A DNA stretch of 39,649 nt from Caldifarciminota bacterium UBA1063 (GTDB taxonomy: Bacteria; Hydrothermota; Hydrothermia; UBA1063), in assembly GCA_002316275.1 (NCBI GenBank), contig DCDE01000003.1, positions 1 to 39,649 on the forward strand, written 5' to 3'. Of the stretch, positions 17,046-25,532 are shown in pieces (the stretch's first letter is position 1; every line of letters begins with the position of its first letter). Under the pieces are notes generated by a model. It saw nothing but the letters and a program-made list of their open reading frames with translations, was not told where the DNA came from and made no database searches. The position numbers were made by a program, and so were the translations under genes.

Positions 17046-19127
17046 TCATTCCATTTCATAAAGCTCAAGCTCCATGCTCCTCGCCCATTTATTTACAGAG
17101 ATGACCCTTACTTTTATCCTATCGCCCAAACGGATTCTCTTCGTACCAAGAAAAACTTCCTTGTTTTCATCGTTAAATGAAACTATACTAGATTCTTTAG
17201 CCCAGGAGACGAACCCCTCTGTCAAAAACTCTTCAATTTCAACAAAAATACCATTGGGAGTAGTATGTGTTACCACTCCTTCAAAGATCTGACCAACTTT
17301 CTGCTTCATAAATTCATACTTCTTAAGATCTATGAGCTCCCACTCCGCCTTTTCTGAAATATCCTCTCTAAGAGTGGACTGCTTTGCTATTTCAGTGAGC
17401 TTATTTATGTATTCTTCGCCAGGGATCCATGCCTTAGCGCCCAAAGCCTTCTTTAAAATCCTATGAACTGTAAGATCTGGATATCTTCTAATAGGAGAAG
17501 TAAAATGTACATAACTCTCAGAAGAAAGTCCAAAGTGACCGATGTTCTCGACAGAATACTTAGCTTTTTTCATTGAGCGAAGTAATAGGTAGGATACTAC
17601 AGGTCCATGTCCCATTTCTTCAGCATTCTTAATAATTCCTTGAATGGTATACTTATCAATCTTATCAAAAGAAAACTTCGTACCTAGAATACCTTCAGTA
17701 ATACGAACAAAATCACGCACTTTGATTTCTTCGGGCGCTTCATGGACTCTAAAGATACAAGGCAAGGACTTCTCCTCAAGATACTCTGCAACAGTTTCAT
17801 TAGCCTTTACCATAAATTCTTCAATTATCCGATGCGTCTCCAACCTGAGAGACGGGCTCACTGAGATAACTTGCCCCTGTGCAGTTAGCCGAACAACAGG
17901 CTCCGGTAAGTCAAAGTCAAGGCTTCCCCTCTTTTGCCTCATTATCCCTAAAACCTCTGCTACTTCCCTTGCAAGAATCAAAAATTCCCTAATATGCTTA
18001 AAAGAATCACCTACAAATATAGAAACGCTGTCTTCTCCAAGGTTTTCTCCATTTATAATCCGCTGAGCATCCTCATAAGACAACCTGGCTTTCGAATTGA
18101 TTATACTCCTTGAAAATCGCCTCTTTATAACATTGCCTTGATCGTCAATCCACATAAATACACTCATAGTAAATCTGTCTTCACCAGGTTTAAGAGAACA
18201 CAAATCTGAAGACAATTCATCGGGCAACATAGGAATTACTTTATCAATAAGATAAACGCTACAACCCCTTGCCATAGCCTCTTTGTCAAGCTTGCTATCT
18301 TCTGCAACATAAGATGATACATCAGCAATATGGACACCGACGAGATATAACTTCCCATCTTTTTCAACTGAAATTGCATCATCAAAGTCCTTTGCATCTT
18401 TGGGATCTATGGTAATTATATATTTGTTTCTGAGGTCTTCCCTCTTCCCTGATATCTTAATACTTCTGATATCATCGAAAACCTTTTTAGGAAATTCCTC
18501 TTTGAGTCCATACTTTGCAACTACCAATCTATAATCAATGGAAGGATCATTTTCCATACCAATAGCCTCTATAATCTGTGCCTTGTTCAACTTTAGCTTA
18601 AAGACCACTTTCATGTCCTCTAAAAGTTTCATCTTACCTTTTCTGGATTTTTCTAAAAGCAACTCGGAAGGGAGCGTCTTATCATCAGGCACCACAATGA
18701 AATGCTTACCCCTCTTTTTCAAAGTTCCTGAGTACCTTTTATCAGCCTTCTTAAGAACCTTTAAAATCCTGCCCTCGGGCTTCTTTCCTTCTTTTTCTCG
18801 GAGTACAGCAACTAGAACATAGTCACCATCCATTGCTCCTCGAGTAGCATGGGGTGGGATAAAAACATCTTCCTTTCCTTCTCTTAATAAAAAGCCAAAA
18901 CCGCCTGCAAATTTCTGAAAATAACCTCTTTCTGTTTCTTCTGATGCGAGTAGATACTTATTATCTAACCTGTAAATGATACCGTCCTCTAAAAGTCTGC
19001 CAAGTTCTCTCTCAAGCAATTGGACCTGACGCCCCCTTATCCCCAGCTTCCCCCTAAGAGCGTTAAAAGAAAGGCCCTTTGAATTCCTCTTTAAAAGATT
19101 TATAATAGATTTTTGGATGTCTGCCAT
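17046..19127 (-). CDS. rnr: Ribonuclease R
   Basis: RNase R is a processive 3'-5' exoribonuclease that degrades structured RNA and takes part in trans-translation and rRNA quality control. The 693-residue protein has an N-terminal winged helix (residues 1-60), a cold-shock domain (about 65-125; FGFLLREGKEDVFIPP), a second OB domain, the RNB catalytic domain with the metal-binding DPKDAKDFDDAISV (241-254), YVHFTSPIRRYPDL, and a C-terminal S1 domain (GQIFEGVVTHTTPNGIFVEI). All catalytic Asp residues are present. There is no ribosome site; a TAAAAT box lies 6 nt before the ATG. It is divergent from trxB, with 38 nt between the two start codons. Confidence 0.95.
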   Translation of the reverse strand: MADIQKSIINLLKRNSKGLSFNALRGKLGIRGRQVQLLERELGRLLEDGIIYRLDNKYLLASEETERGYFQKFAGGFGFLLREGKEDVFIPPHATRGAMDGDYVLVAVLREKEGKKPEGRILKVLKKADKRYSGTLKKRGKHFIVVPDDKTLPSELLLEKSRKGKMKLLEDMKVVFKLKLNKAQIIEAIGMENDPSIDYRLVVAKYGLKEEFPKKVFDDIRSIKISGKREDLRNKYIITIDPKDAKDFDDAISVEKDGKLYLVGVHIADVSSYVAEDSKLDKEAMARGCSVYLIDKVIPMLPDELSSDLCSLKPGEDRFTMSVFMWIDDQGNVIKRRFSRSIINSKARLSYEDAQRIINGENLGEDSVSIFVGDSFKHIREFLILAREVAEVLGIMRQKRGSLDFDLPEPVVRLTAQGQVISVSPSLRLETHRIIEEFMVKANETVAEYLEEKSLPCIFRVHEAPEEIKVRDFVRITEGILGTKFSFDKIDKYTIQGIIKNAEEMGHGPVVSYLLLRSMKKAKYSVENIGHFGLSSESYVHFTSPIRRYPDLTVHRILKKALGAKAWIPGEEYINKLTEIAKQSTLREDISEKAEWELIDLKKYEFMKQKVGQIFEGVVTHTTPNGIFVEIEEFLTEGFVSWAKESSIVSFNDENKEVFLGTKRIRLGDRIKVRVISVNKWARSMELELYEME
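19079..19106 (+). promoter_or_regulatory. trxB operon promoter
   Basis: TTGAAT (19079-19084), 16 nt, TATAAT (19101-19106), located inside the 5' end of rnr on the opposite strand. The leader of about 53 nt ends in AGGAGG, 5 nt before the trxB ATG. The divergent rnr and trxB promoters overlap. Confidence 0.6.
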
Positions 19128-19133
19128 ACATTG

Positions 19134-19139
19134 ATTTTA
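19134..19139 (-). promoter_or_regulatory. rnr -10 box, predicted leaderless
   Basis: TAAAAT on the minus strand ends 6 nt before the rnr ATG. No good -35 is seen at 16-18 nt. The call rests on the spacing shared with other leaderless candidates in the window. Confidence 0.35.
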
Positions 19140-19165
19140 AAGCCTCGAAGGCGTAGGAGGTTTTT

Positions 19166-20116
19166 ATGCTAATTATACCGGGGGCTGGGAAACGGGGAGA
19201 GACTTTTGAATATGACCTTGCAATTATTGGGTCTGGGCCTGCAGGGCTTACCGCTGGAATATACTCCTCAAGAGCAGGGCTTCAAGCTGTTATCGTTGAG
19301 AAAAACGCTGCAGGTGGACTCGCTGCAGAAGCACCTTACATCGAAAATTACCCAGGATTTATTGGAATAAAAGGGCAAGAACTAGCATCAAGGATGAAAG
19401 AACATGCTAAAAACTATCTTCCTATTTTTGAAATGTCTCCCATTTCAAAAATTGAAAAACAAGATACAGGCAAGTTTTTCATTGAATCTCATCAAGGCAA
19501 CTTTTCCGTTTCTTCGATCATCTTTGCCACAGGTACAACACACAAACATCTAAACATAAAAGGGGAAAAAGAGTTTTCTGGCAAAGGAATTTCTTACTGT
19601 GTAACCTGCGACGGACCTTTTTTTAAGGACCACGATGTAATAATCATAGGCGGCGGCAATTCTGGAGCAGCCGCAGCGATTTATATGAGCGGACTTGCTA
19701 AAAAAGTAACAATTCTCGAATGTATGCCTCGCACCATGTGTGAAAATGCCTACACAAAAAAAATCGAGGAACTTGGCCTCGAATACATTAAAAATGCCAA
19801 AGTAACAGAGATTTTTGGTGATGATGTCGTTAGAGGATTAAGATATGTAGATAAGAGTATTGGCAAAGAATATGAGCTCAAAGCAGATGGAGTCTTTATA
19901 TATATCGGCTTAAGTCCCCAAAGCGAACTCGCCAAATCTATAGGATGCCAGTTGAACAACGGAGGTTACATCAAGGTAGATGATAAAATGAGGACCTCTG
20001 TCCCGTTCGTATACGCTGCAGGCGATGTTACAGGCGGAGTTGCACAGATTATTGTTGCCGCTGCTCAAGGCGCCATCGCAGCTCTTTCGTGCTTCGAGGA
20101 TCTAAGCTTAAAATAG
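19166..20116 (+). CDS. trxB: Thioredoxin reductase
   Basis: This is a FAD/NAD(P)H flavoprotein that reduces thioredoxin. The 316-residue protein has the FAD-binding GSGPAGLTAGIYSSRAGL, the redox disulfide C145-V-T-C148-D-G, a second dinucleotide site GGGNSGAAAAIYM and the C-terminal YAAGDVTGGVAQI. The NAD(P)-site loop lacks the HRRxxxR of NADPH-type enzymes (it reads LECMPRTMCEN), so the electron donor may not be NADPH. An N-terminal extension of about 15 residues precedes the FAD strand; AGGAGG 5 nt before the ATG supports that start. It is the first gene of trxB-dxs-mcsA-mcsB-hutI. Confidence 0.92.
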   Translation: MLIIPGAGKRGETFEYDLAIIGSGPAGLTAGIYSSRAGLQAVIVEKNAAGGLAAEAPYIENYPGFIGIKGQELASRMKEHAKNYLPIFEMSPISKIEKQDTGKFFIESHQGNFSVSSIIFATGTTHKHLNIKGEKEFSGKGISYCVTCDGPFFKDHDVIIIGGGNSGAAAAIYMSGLAKKVTILECMPRTMCENAYTKKIEELGLEYIKNAKVTEIFGDDVVRGLRYVDKSIGKEYELKADGVFIYIGLSPQSELAKSIGCQLNNGGYIKVDDKMRTSVPFVYAAGDVTGGVAQIIVAAAQGAIAALSCFEDLSLK

Positions 20117-20120
20117 AACT

Positions 20121-22022
20121 ATGTCATTTTTAGAAAATATCAACGGACCCGAAGACGTTAAAAAGCTCTCTATTCAGGAACTTAAAGTACTCTCTGAGGA
20201 AATACGTGAATACATGGTTAGCGTAGTTTCCCAGAATGGCGGTCATCTTGCACCAAATCTGGGCATTGTAGAACTAACTCTTGCACTCCACTATGTTTTT
20301 GATTCTCCAAGAGACAAACTCATCTGGGATGTAGGGCATCAAGGTTATCCTCATAAGATAATCACTGGCAGGAGGGAAGCACTTAAAACCCTTAGAAAAC
20401 TGAACGGAATAAGCGGTTTTCTCAAACGAACAGAAAGTGAACATGACATTTTCGGGGCTGGGCATGCATCTACAGCCCTTTCTGCAGCTTTAGGTATTGC
20501 TACAGCGAGAGATTTAAACCGCGAAAAATACAAGGTTGTTGCCATCGTCGGAGATGGCGCCCTCACGGGCGGAATGGCATTAGAGGCGCTCAACAACATC
20601 GGACAGCTCAAAAAAGAGCTTATAATAGTGTTAAATGACAATGAAATGTCGATTGCAGAGAATGTGGGTGCCATTTCGAACTACCTATCTATGTTAGTAA
20701 CGTCTCCAAAATATCATCGTTTAAAGGAAGAACTGTGGGAATTCTTAGAAAAATTACCTTCTGAATTCCTTTCCAAGAGGCTAAGAGAACTGGCAAAGAA
20801 GATAAAAGAAAACCTAAAGAGTTTAGCTGTACCCACTATCCTCTTTGAAGAGCTAGGCATTGAGTACGCAGGGCCCTTAAATGGCCATGATTTAGAACAA
20901 CTAATTGAAACCTTCTCAAGAGTAAATAGGGTAAATGGCGGCCCAATTCTGCTCCACGTCCTTACTAAAAAAGGAAAAGGATACTTGCCTGCTGAAGAAA
21001 ATCCTGAGTTATTCCACGGCATAGGGCCCTTTGACAAAAAAACTGGTAAGCCAATTAAAACTTATGACCTTCCTTCCTACACCTCAATTTTCAGAAAAAC
21101 CATAGTTGATATTGGAGAAATGGATAAAAACGTTGTGGCAATAACGGCTGCAATGCCCCTTGGAACGGGGCTCGATCTCTTTAAAGAAAAATTCCCCGAT
21201 AGGTTCTTCGATGTTGGTATTGCGGAACAGCATGCGGTCACTTTTGCTGCTGGTCTTGCTCTGAAAGGACTAAAACCGTATGTTTGCATATATTCTACTT
21301 TCCTTCAAAGGTCTTTCGACCAGCTTATTCATGACGTTGGTATTCAAAAAATCCCTGTGAAGATCGTAATGGACAGAGGAGGAGTTGTAGGAGAAGATGG
21401 CGCTACGCATAACGGTGTCTTTGATTTTTCCTTTCTCAGAATAATCCCAAATTACGTTGTTATGGCTCCTAAGGACGAAGATGAACTTGTTGATATGCTA
21501 TACACAATGCTTGAATATAACGATGGACCTATTACAGTAAGATATCCAAAGGGCTCCGCACTGGGCATACCTATAAAAGAAAATCCAGAAATTATTCCTA
21601 TTGGGAAATGGGAAAAAATGTATGGAGAAGATTCAAGTGACGTAGTTATCCTTGCAACAGGCTCCATGGTTTACCCTTCCCTTGAAGCAGCTAAAAGGCT
21701 TTCAAATGAAGGCTTTAATATATCCCTTGTTAACGCAAGATTCATAAAGCCTCTCGATCTTCAGATGCTAACAGAGATATTCAACTCCAATCCAAAATGC
21801 ATTTTTACTGTTGAAGAAGGAAATCTTCCTGGTGGGTTTGGGTCCGCTGTGGTTGAGTATGCTCACTTTTTGCGACTACACAAAATGCCCAAGATAATCA
21901 ATATTGGCTTACCTGATGTTTTTATTGAACAAGGCTCCCGAGAAGAAATTCTAAAAATTTATATGCTGGATGAAGAAGGTATTCATCAAAGTATGAAAAT
22001 ATACCTTCAGGAGATCTTATGA
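20121..22022 (+). CDS. dxs: 1-deoxy-D-xylulose-5-phosphate synthase
   Basis: DXS condenses pyruvate and glyceraldehyde-3-phosphate, the entry step of the MEP pathway. The 633-residue protein has NGGHLAPNLGIVELT with the catalytic His, the thiamine-diphosphate motif GDGALTGGMALEALNN, GHASTALSAALG, and the transketolase-like pyrimidine and C-terminal domains (FDVGIAEQHAVTFAAGLA; DRGGVVGEDGATHNG). Length is as usual. It starts 4 nt after trxB and shares an ATGA overlap with mcsA. No strong ribosome site precedes the ATG, so translational coupling to trxB is likely. Confidence 0.97.
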   Translation: MSFLENINGPEDVKKLSIQELKVLSEEIREYMVSVVSQNGGHLAPNLGIVELTLALHYVFDSPRDKLIWDVGHQGYPHKIITGRREALKTLRKLNGISGFLKRTESEHDIFGAGHASTALSAALGIATARDLNREKYKVVAIVGDGALTGGMALEALNNIGQLKKELIIVLNDNEMSIAENVGAISNYLSMLVTSPKYHRLKEELWEFLEKLPSEFLSKRLRELAKKIKENLKSLAVPTILFEELGIEYAGPLNGHDLEQLIETFSRVNRVNGGPILLHVLTKKGKGYLPAEENPELFHGIGPFDKKTGKPIKTYDLPSYTSIFRKTIVDIGEMDKNVVAITAAMPLGTGLDLFKEKFPDRFFDVGIAEQHAVTFAAGLALKGLKPYVCIYSTFLQRSFDQLIHDVGIQKIPVKIVMDRGGVVGEDGATHNGVFDFSFLRIIPNYVVMAPKDEDELVDMLYTMLEYNDGPITVRYPKGSALGIPIKENPEIIPIGKWEKMYGEDSSDVVILATGSMVYPSLEAAKRLSNEGFNISLVNARFIKPLDLQMLTEIFNSNPKCIFTVEEGNLPGGFGSAVVEYAHFLRLHKMPKIINIGLPDVFIEQGSREEILKIYMLDEEGIHQSMKIYLQEIL

Positions 22023-22489
22023 TCTGTCAGAAATGCAATCAAAGGGAAGCAGAGATCCTTTATACAGAATATGTAGAGGGTATCCTATTAACGACGAACC
22101 TATGCCGGATTTGTGCAGAGGAGGCTGCCAATGGCGTAAGAGAAATGCCAGAGGAAGAAATGGAGCCTGCCGATAAGACAGCTAAATGCCCTAAATGTGG
22201 ACTTAGCCTAAATGAATTTAGAATGAGCCTACAGCTCGGATGCCCAAACTGTTATGATTATTTTTCACCCTTTTTCAAAGAGGTACTCAGTCGTGTCGTT
22301 CACCGCTCTTCATTTTCAGGAGAAAGGATCAATCCAGATAGATTTTTGCTTTATATCGAATCAGAAATCCTAAAATTAAACGATAAACTTAAGGAGCTAA
22401 AAGATCGAGAAGAATTTAAAGAAGCAATTAAGGTACGCGATAAGATTCGGAAACTTGAGAGCATTAAAAAATGGATATCCTCAAACTGA
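22019..22489 (+). CDS. mcsA: McsA-like zinc-finger/UVR-domain protein
   Basis: McsA activates the McsB protein-arginine kinase in Firmicutes and feeds ClpC. The 156-residue protein has two zinc ribbons (CQKCN with CRIC; CPKCG with CPNC) and a C-terminal UVR motif (LKELKDREEFKEAIKVRDKI) that usually contacts ClpC or UvrB-type partners. It is slightly shorter than Bacillus McsA. The start is ATG, 5 nt after AGGAG, overlapping the dxs stop. It overlaps the next gene by 19 nt, conserving the mcsA-mcsB order. The activator looks intact while its kinase partner is degenerate. Confidence 0.88.
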   Translation: MICQKCNQREAEILYTEYVEGILLTTNLCRICAEEAANGVREMPEEEMEPADKTAKCPKCGLSLNEFRMSLQLGCPNCYDYFSPFFKEVLSRVVHRSSFSGERINPDRFLLYIESEILKLNDKLKELKDREEFKEAIKVRDKIRKLESIKKWISSN

Positions 22490-23529
22490 TTGAATCTGTA
22501 CCTGACTACATGAACGAGTCAGCAGATAATATCATTATTTTTCAAAGCATAAAGTATTACAGAAACTTGGAAGGCCTTAATTTTACTTCAAAATTATCAG
22601 CTGATGACCTTAAAGAAATTAAGAAAAAAATACTCAACAACGTAACATCACTTCCACTATGGGAAAATAACTACAAGATTATTGAATCGGAACAAGCTCC
22701 ACAAGAGCTATTATTAATACTTTACGAAAGGGGAATTGCTGGACAGGAAACCATCCAGACGCGAAACAGTACTTTAATCTTTGGTGACGATGAGCGCTTT
22801 ATACTCAGAATTGGTGAAAGGGATCATCTCAAGTTTATAGTCAACTCAGAATTTAACCAACTTGACGAAATGGTTCAGGAATCACAGATTTACATAGGCA
22901 TTTTAGATAAAATTCTGAGGTTTGCTTATAAAGAAGGCCTCGGGTACCTTACATCTTCACCAAGGTACCTCGGACACGCACTCAACTTTTCTGCAATGTG
23001 CCACATCCCTGCCATTTTTGCTTTGGGTCAAATACAGGCTTTCTCACAAATTCTACAAAAGTATCTGATTGTCCTTGCAGGTATTATGGACTCCTCACTC
23101 CAAACATATGGTGCCTTTGTCCAACTTAAAATCACTTCTTTCCTTGATACCGTGGAAGAAGTAAAGAACAAGATGAAGTCAGCACTCGACGAAATAAGAG
23201 ATTTAGAAAATCAGATGAGAAACATTATATCACTGGAAAGGCCCATTGAAATCGAGGATCGTATTTACAAATCATATGCAATACTGCAAAATTCGAAACT
23301 CCTAAACATTGCAGAAGCCTTCGAAAACCTTTCAAATTTAAGACTTGGTGTCGAACTGGGATACATTAAGGAAATCCACCCAAGCTTTTTCGACAAAGTA
23401 TTCTTTAGAATACTACCGAACCACATCAGAGTATTTTATGCCGTACAAGAAGATGACCTTACTAAAGAAGCTGAAATGAGGGCATTACTGGTACAGGAGC
23501 TGCTTGAGAAGTATTATTATGCGGGCTGA
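22471..23529 (+). CDS. mcsB: Degenerate McsB, phosphagen-kinase-fold protein (likely pseudokinase)
   Basis: The 352-residue protein aligns with McsB protein-arginine kinase over its length. Clear matches are GERDHLKF to NEEDHLRI, GYLTSSPRYLGHALNFS to GYLTSCPTNLGTGLRAS, and the C-terminal SYAILQNSKLLNIAEAFENL and LRLGVELGYIKEI to McsB counterparts. Nearly every catalytic position is changed: the nucleotide-binding SxRxR is FQSIK (residues 24-28), the active-site Cys is S163, the nearby Arg is N172, the Arg after EDH is K121, and the phosphate-binding RGxxGE segment is lost. The C-terminal RDxxRA phospho-arginine site reads EAEMRA. It is probably inactive as a kinase and may act as a scaffold or ClpC adaptor. 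The frame is intact and in an operon with mcsA, so it is not a random relic. Confidence 0.82.
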   Translation: MDILKLIESVPDYMNESADNIIIFQSIKYYRNLEGLNFTSKLSADDLKEIKKKILNNVTSLPLWENNYKIIESEQAPQELLLILYERGIAGQETIQTRNSTLIFGDDERFILRIGERDHLKFIVNSEFNQLDEMVQESQIYIGILDKILRFAYKEGLGYLTSSPRYLGHALNFSAMCHIPAIFALGQIQAFSQILQKYLIVLAGIMDSSLQTYGAFVQLKITSFLDTVEEVKNKMKSALDEIRDLENQMRNIISLERPIEIEDRIYKSYAILQNSKLLNIAEAFENLSNLRLGVELGYIKEIHPSFFDKVFFRILPNHIRVFYAVQEDDLTKEAEMRALLVQELLEKYYYAG

Positions 23530-24748
23530 CCTTATAGTAAAAAATATCGGGGAACTAGTCTATTTCAGAGACTTTAATCTTGAAACAATAAATGGTGCTG
23601 CTATTGCAGTGAAAGATGGAAAAATAGCGGCATTTGGAACAGAAAATGAAGTCCTAGAATCCTTTGAAATTTCCAACACAACATCAATTATTGATGCTGA
23701 AAACAATGCAGTAATCCCTGCTTTTGTGGACCCACATACTCACCTCATATATGCCGGATGCCGCCATGAAGAGTTTTTAGCCAAACTTAAGGGAGAAGAA
23801 TACCTTAAACTTCTAAAAGAGGGACGCGGGATTAACTATACTGTAGCTCTTACAAGGAGAGAGAGTAAAGAAAATCTCATGAAGCTTACGCTTAAGAGAC
23901 TGAATCAACTCAAGATGACTGGAACACTGACAGTAGAAATAAAGTCAGGATATGGACTCGATTTCGAAAATGAAAAAAAGATGCTTGAGATAGCAAATAT
24001 GTTAAGAAAGATCTCTGATATAGATATAGTTCCCACTTTCCTTGGGGCTCACGCAATTCCACCAGAATTTTCAAGCAATAGGGCATCTTATATTAACCTC
24101 ATCGTGAATAAAATGATCCCAGAATTTACACACCTTGCCGAATTTATCGACATATTTATTGATGATGGTGCTTTTACCGTAGATGAGGCAAGAGAAATCT
24201 TTAAACAAGCTGAAAGCGCTGGATACAAAATCAAAATGCACATAGATGAACTCTCATATACAGGGGCAGCTAAACTTGCTACAGAATTTAGCATAGTATC
24301 TGCAGAACATATGGAATATACACCACCTGAGGACCTCGAAATTTTAAAGGAAAGGAATGTTGTAGCAGTACTTCTTCCCAGCACTTATTTTTTTATGAAG
24401 TCTAAAAGAAGGCCGTGTATCGAAGCCATGAGGGAGCTCAAACTTCCAATAGCCCTTGGAACGGACCATAACCCTGGCACTTCGCCTTTTTATTCACAGC
24501 CTCTGATAATGGCTTTAGCCGTCTTTCTTTACGATATGAGTGTAGAAGAAGTTCTTTTAGCAACTACACTGAATGCAGCAAAAGCTTTGAACTTAGAAAA
24601 TACAAAAGGTAATATAGGAATTGGAATGGATGCAGATTTTCTTATTTTGAACGCTCATTCTTTTGTGCATCTCGTATATGAAGTAGGAAGCAATTTGATT
24701 GGCACAATCATAAGTAAAGGCAAAAATATTAGTATTCACTCAAACTAA
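23519..24748 (+). CDS. hutI: Imidazolonepropionase
   Basis: HutI hydrolyses 4-imidazolone-5-propionate in histidine degradation. The ~410-residue amidohydrolase has the metal-site PAFVDPHTHLIYAGCRHEEF, VEIKSGYGLDFENEKKML, TFLGAHAIPPEF, KMHIDELS, SAEHMEY and LGTDHNPGTSP, all in family order. No hutH, hutU or hutF/G is in the window, so the pathway must be completed elsewhere or is partial. Two starts are possible: TTG 23504 or ATG 23519. I prefer ATG, which overlaps the mcsB stop by 11 nt. The 3' end overlaps the convergent amidotransferase gene by 20 bp. Confidence 0.93.
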   Translation: MRADLIVKNIGELVYFRDFNLETINGAAIAVKDGKIAAFGTENEVLESFEISNTTSIIDAENNAVIPAFVDPHTHLIYAGCRHEEFLAKLKGEEYLKLLKEGRGINYTVALTRRESKENLMKLTLKRLNQLKMTGTLTVEIKSGYGLDFENEKKMLEIANMLRKISDIDIVPTFLGAHAIPPEFSSNRASYINLIVNKMIPEFTHLAEFIDIFIDDGAFTVDEAREIFKQAESAGYKIKMHIDELSYTGAAKLATEFSIVSAEHMEYTPPEDLEILKERNVVAVLLPSTYFFMKSKRRPCIEAMRELKLPIALGTDHNPGTSPFYSQPLIMALAVFLYDMSVEEVLLATTLNAAKALNLENTKGNIGIGMDADFLILNAHSFVHLVYEVGSNLIGTIISKGKNISIHSN

Positions 24749-25532
24749 AAGGTGGATTAACTTTTAACTTCCACCAATTGATAAAAAGCCGGTGCTCTTT
24801 GGGTTTGATATAAAGGCTCTCAAAGAATCCCTTTTTTTCTATAAGCTCACCAAAGTATTTATACAACGGAGCCCTTCGTGAAGCGATTACCATCTCGCCC
24901 ATCTCATTCTCGTTTACGACAAGCCCCCTTGTCTTTCCGATATGGAGAACAACAAGCCAGAATTGTTCCCTCTTTTCAACAAAAAAAATCGCAGTATTGT
25001 CCCCATCAATCATTGAAAAAAGCTCCTCGCACGCCCGTGATATTTCTCCAAAACGCTCAAGTAAAGCCAAAAGCAGCTGACAGAGCACATCGGAATCTGT
25101 GTAGAATTCTTCAATACCCAATCTATTCTTTAAATCTGCATAGTTCTTCAAAAAACCGTTATGGGCACAATAAACCCTACAATGCGCATCAGAATGTACA
25201 AATGGTTGGGCATGAAGTTCATCAAGTTCTTCTAAACTTGAAAATTCATCGGACGCTCTCCTCACATGGCCGAGAAAGAAATTTGAGTTTGCAATATTCT
25301 TTAGCTCATCAGAATCAAATAACGCATCCACAGATGATCTATTTTCAAAATACCCAACCTTTTTATAGTAAGGTACAAGACTATCACTCAACATTACAAA
25401 CCCGGCACCATGCCCTCCAAGAGGCGATGAATCTTCGGGTTCCTGAAGCGTCTCTAATTCTTTTAGGAAATTATATATATCCTGGAACTTAAGCTTTTCT
25501 TGACCAACATATAAGAACAATCCACAACTCAA
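24729..25532 (-). CDS. Class II glutamine amidotransferase (YafJ/GATase_6-like)
   Basis: This is a stand-alone Ntn-hydrolase amidotransferase domain of 267 residues. It has the GATase II landmarks GGHGAGFV, GHVRRASDE, AHNGFLKN and YTDSDVL. Such proteins hydrolyse glutamine or a gamma-glutamyl substrate; the acceptor is not known. The start is TTG in a TTGA overlap with valS, 7 nt after AAGGAG, and gives M-S-C. The catalytic Cys would then be residue 3, not residue 2, so Met removal alone leaves Ser in front of it. Either a propeptide is cut, or another start is used, or activity is altered. Confidence 0.8.
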   Translation of the reverse strand: MSCGLFLYVGQEKLKFQDIYNFLKELETLQEPEDSSPLGGHGAGFVMLSDSLVPYYKKVGYFENRSSVDALFDSDELKNIANSNFFLGHVRRASDEFSSLEELDELHAQPFVHSDAHCRVYCAHNGFLKNYADLKNRLGIEEFYTDSDVLCQLLLALLERFGEISRACEELFSMIDGDNTAIFFVEKREQFWLVVLHIGKTRGLVVNENEMGEMVIASRRAPLYKYFGELIEKKGFFESLYIKPKEHRLFINWWKLKVNPPFSLSEY

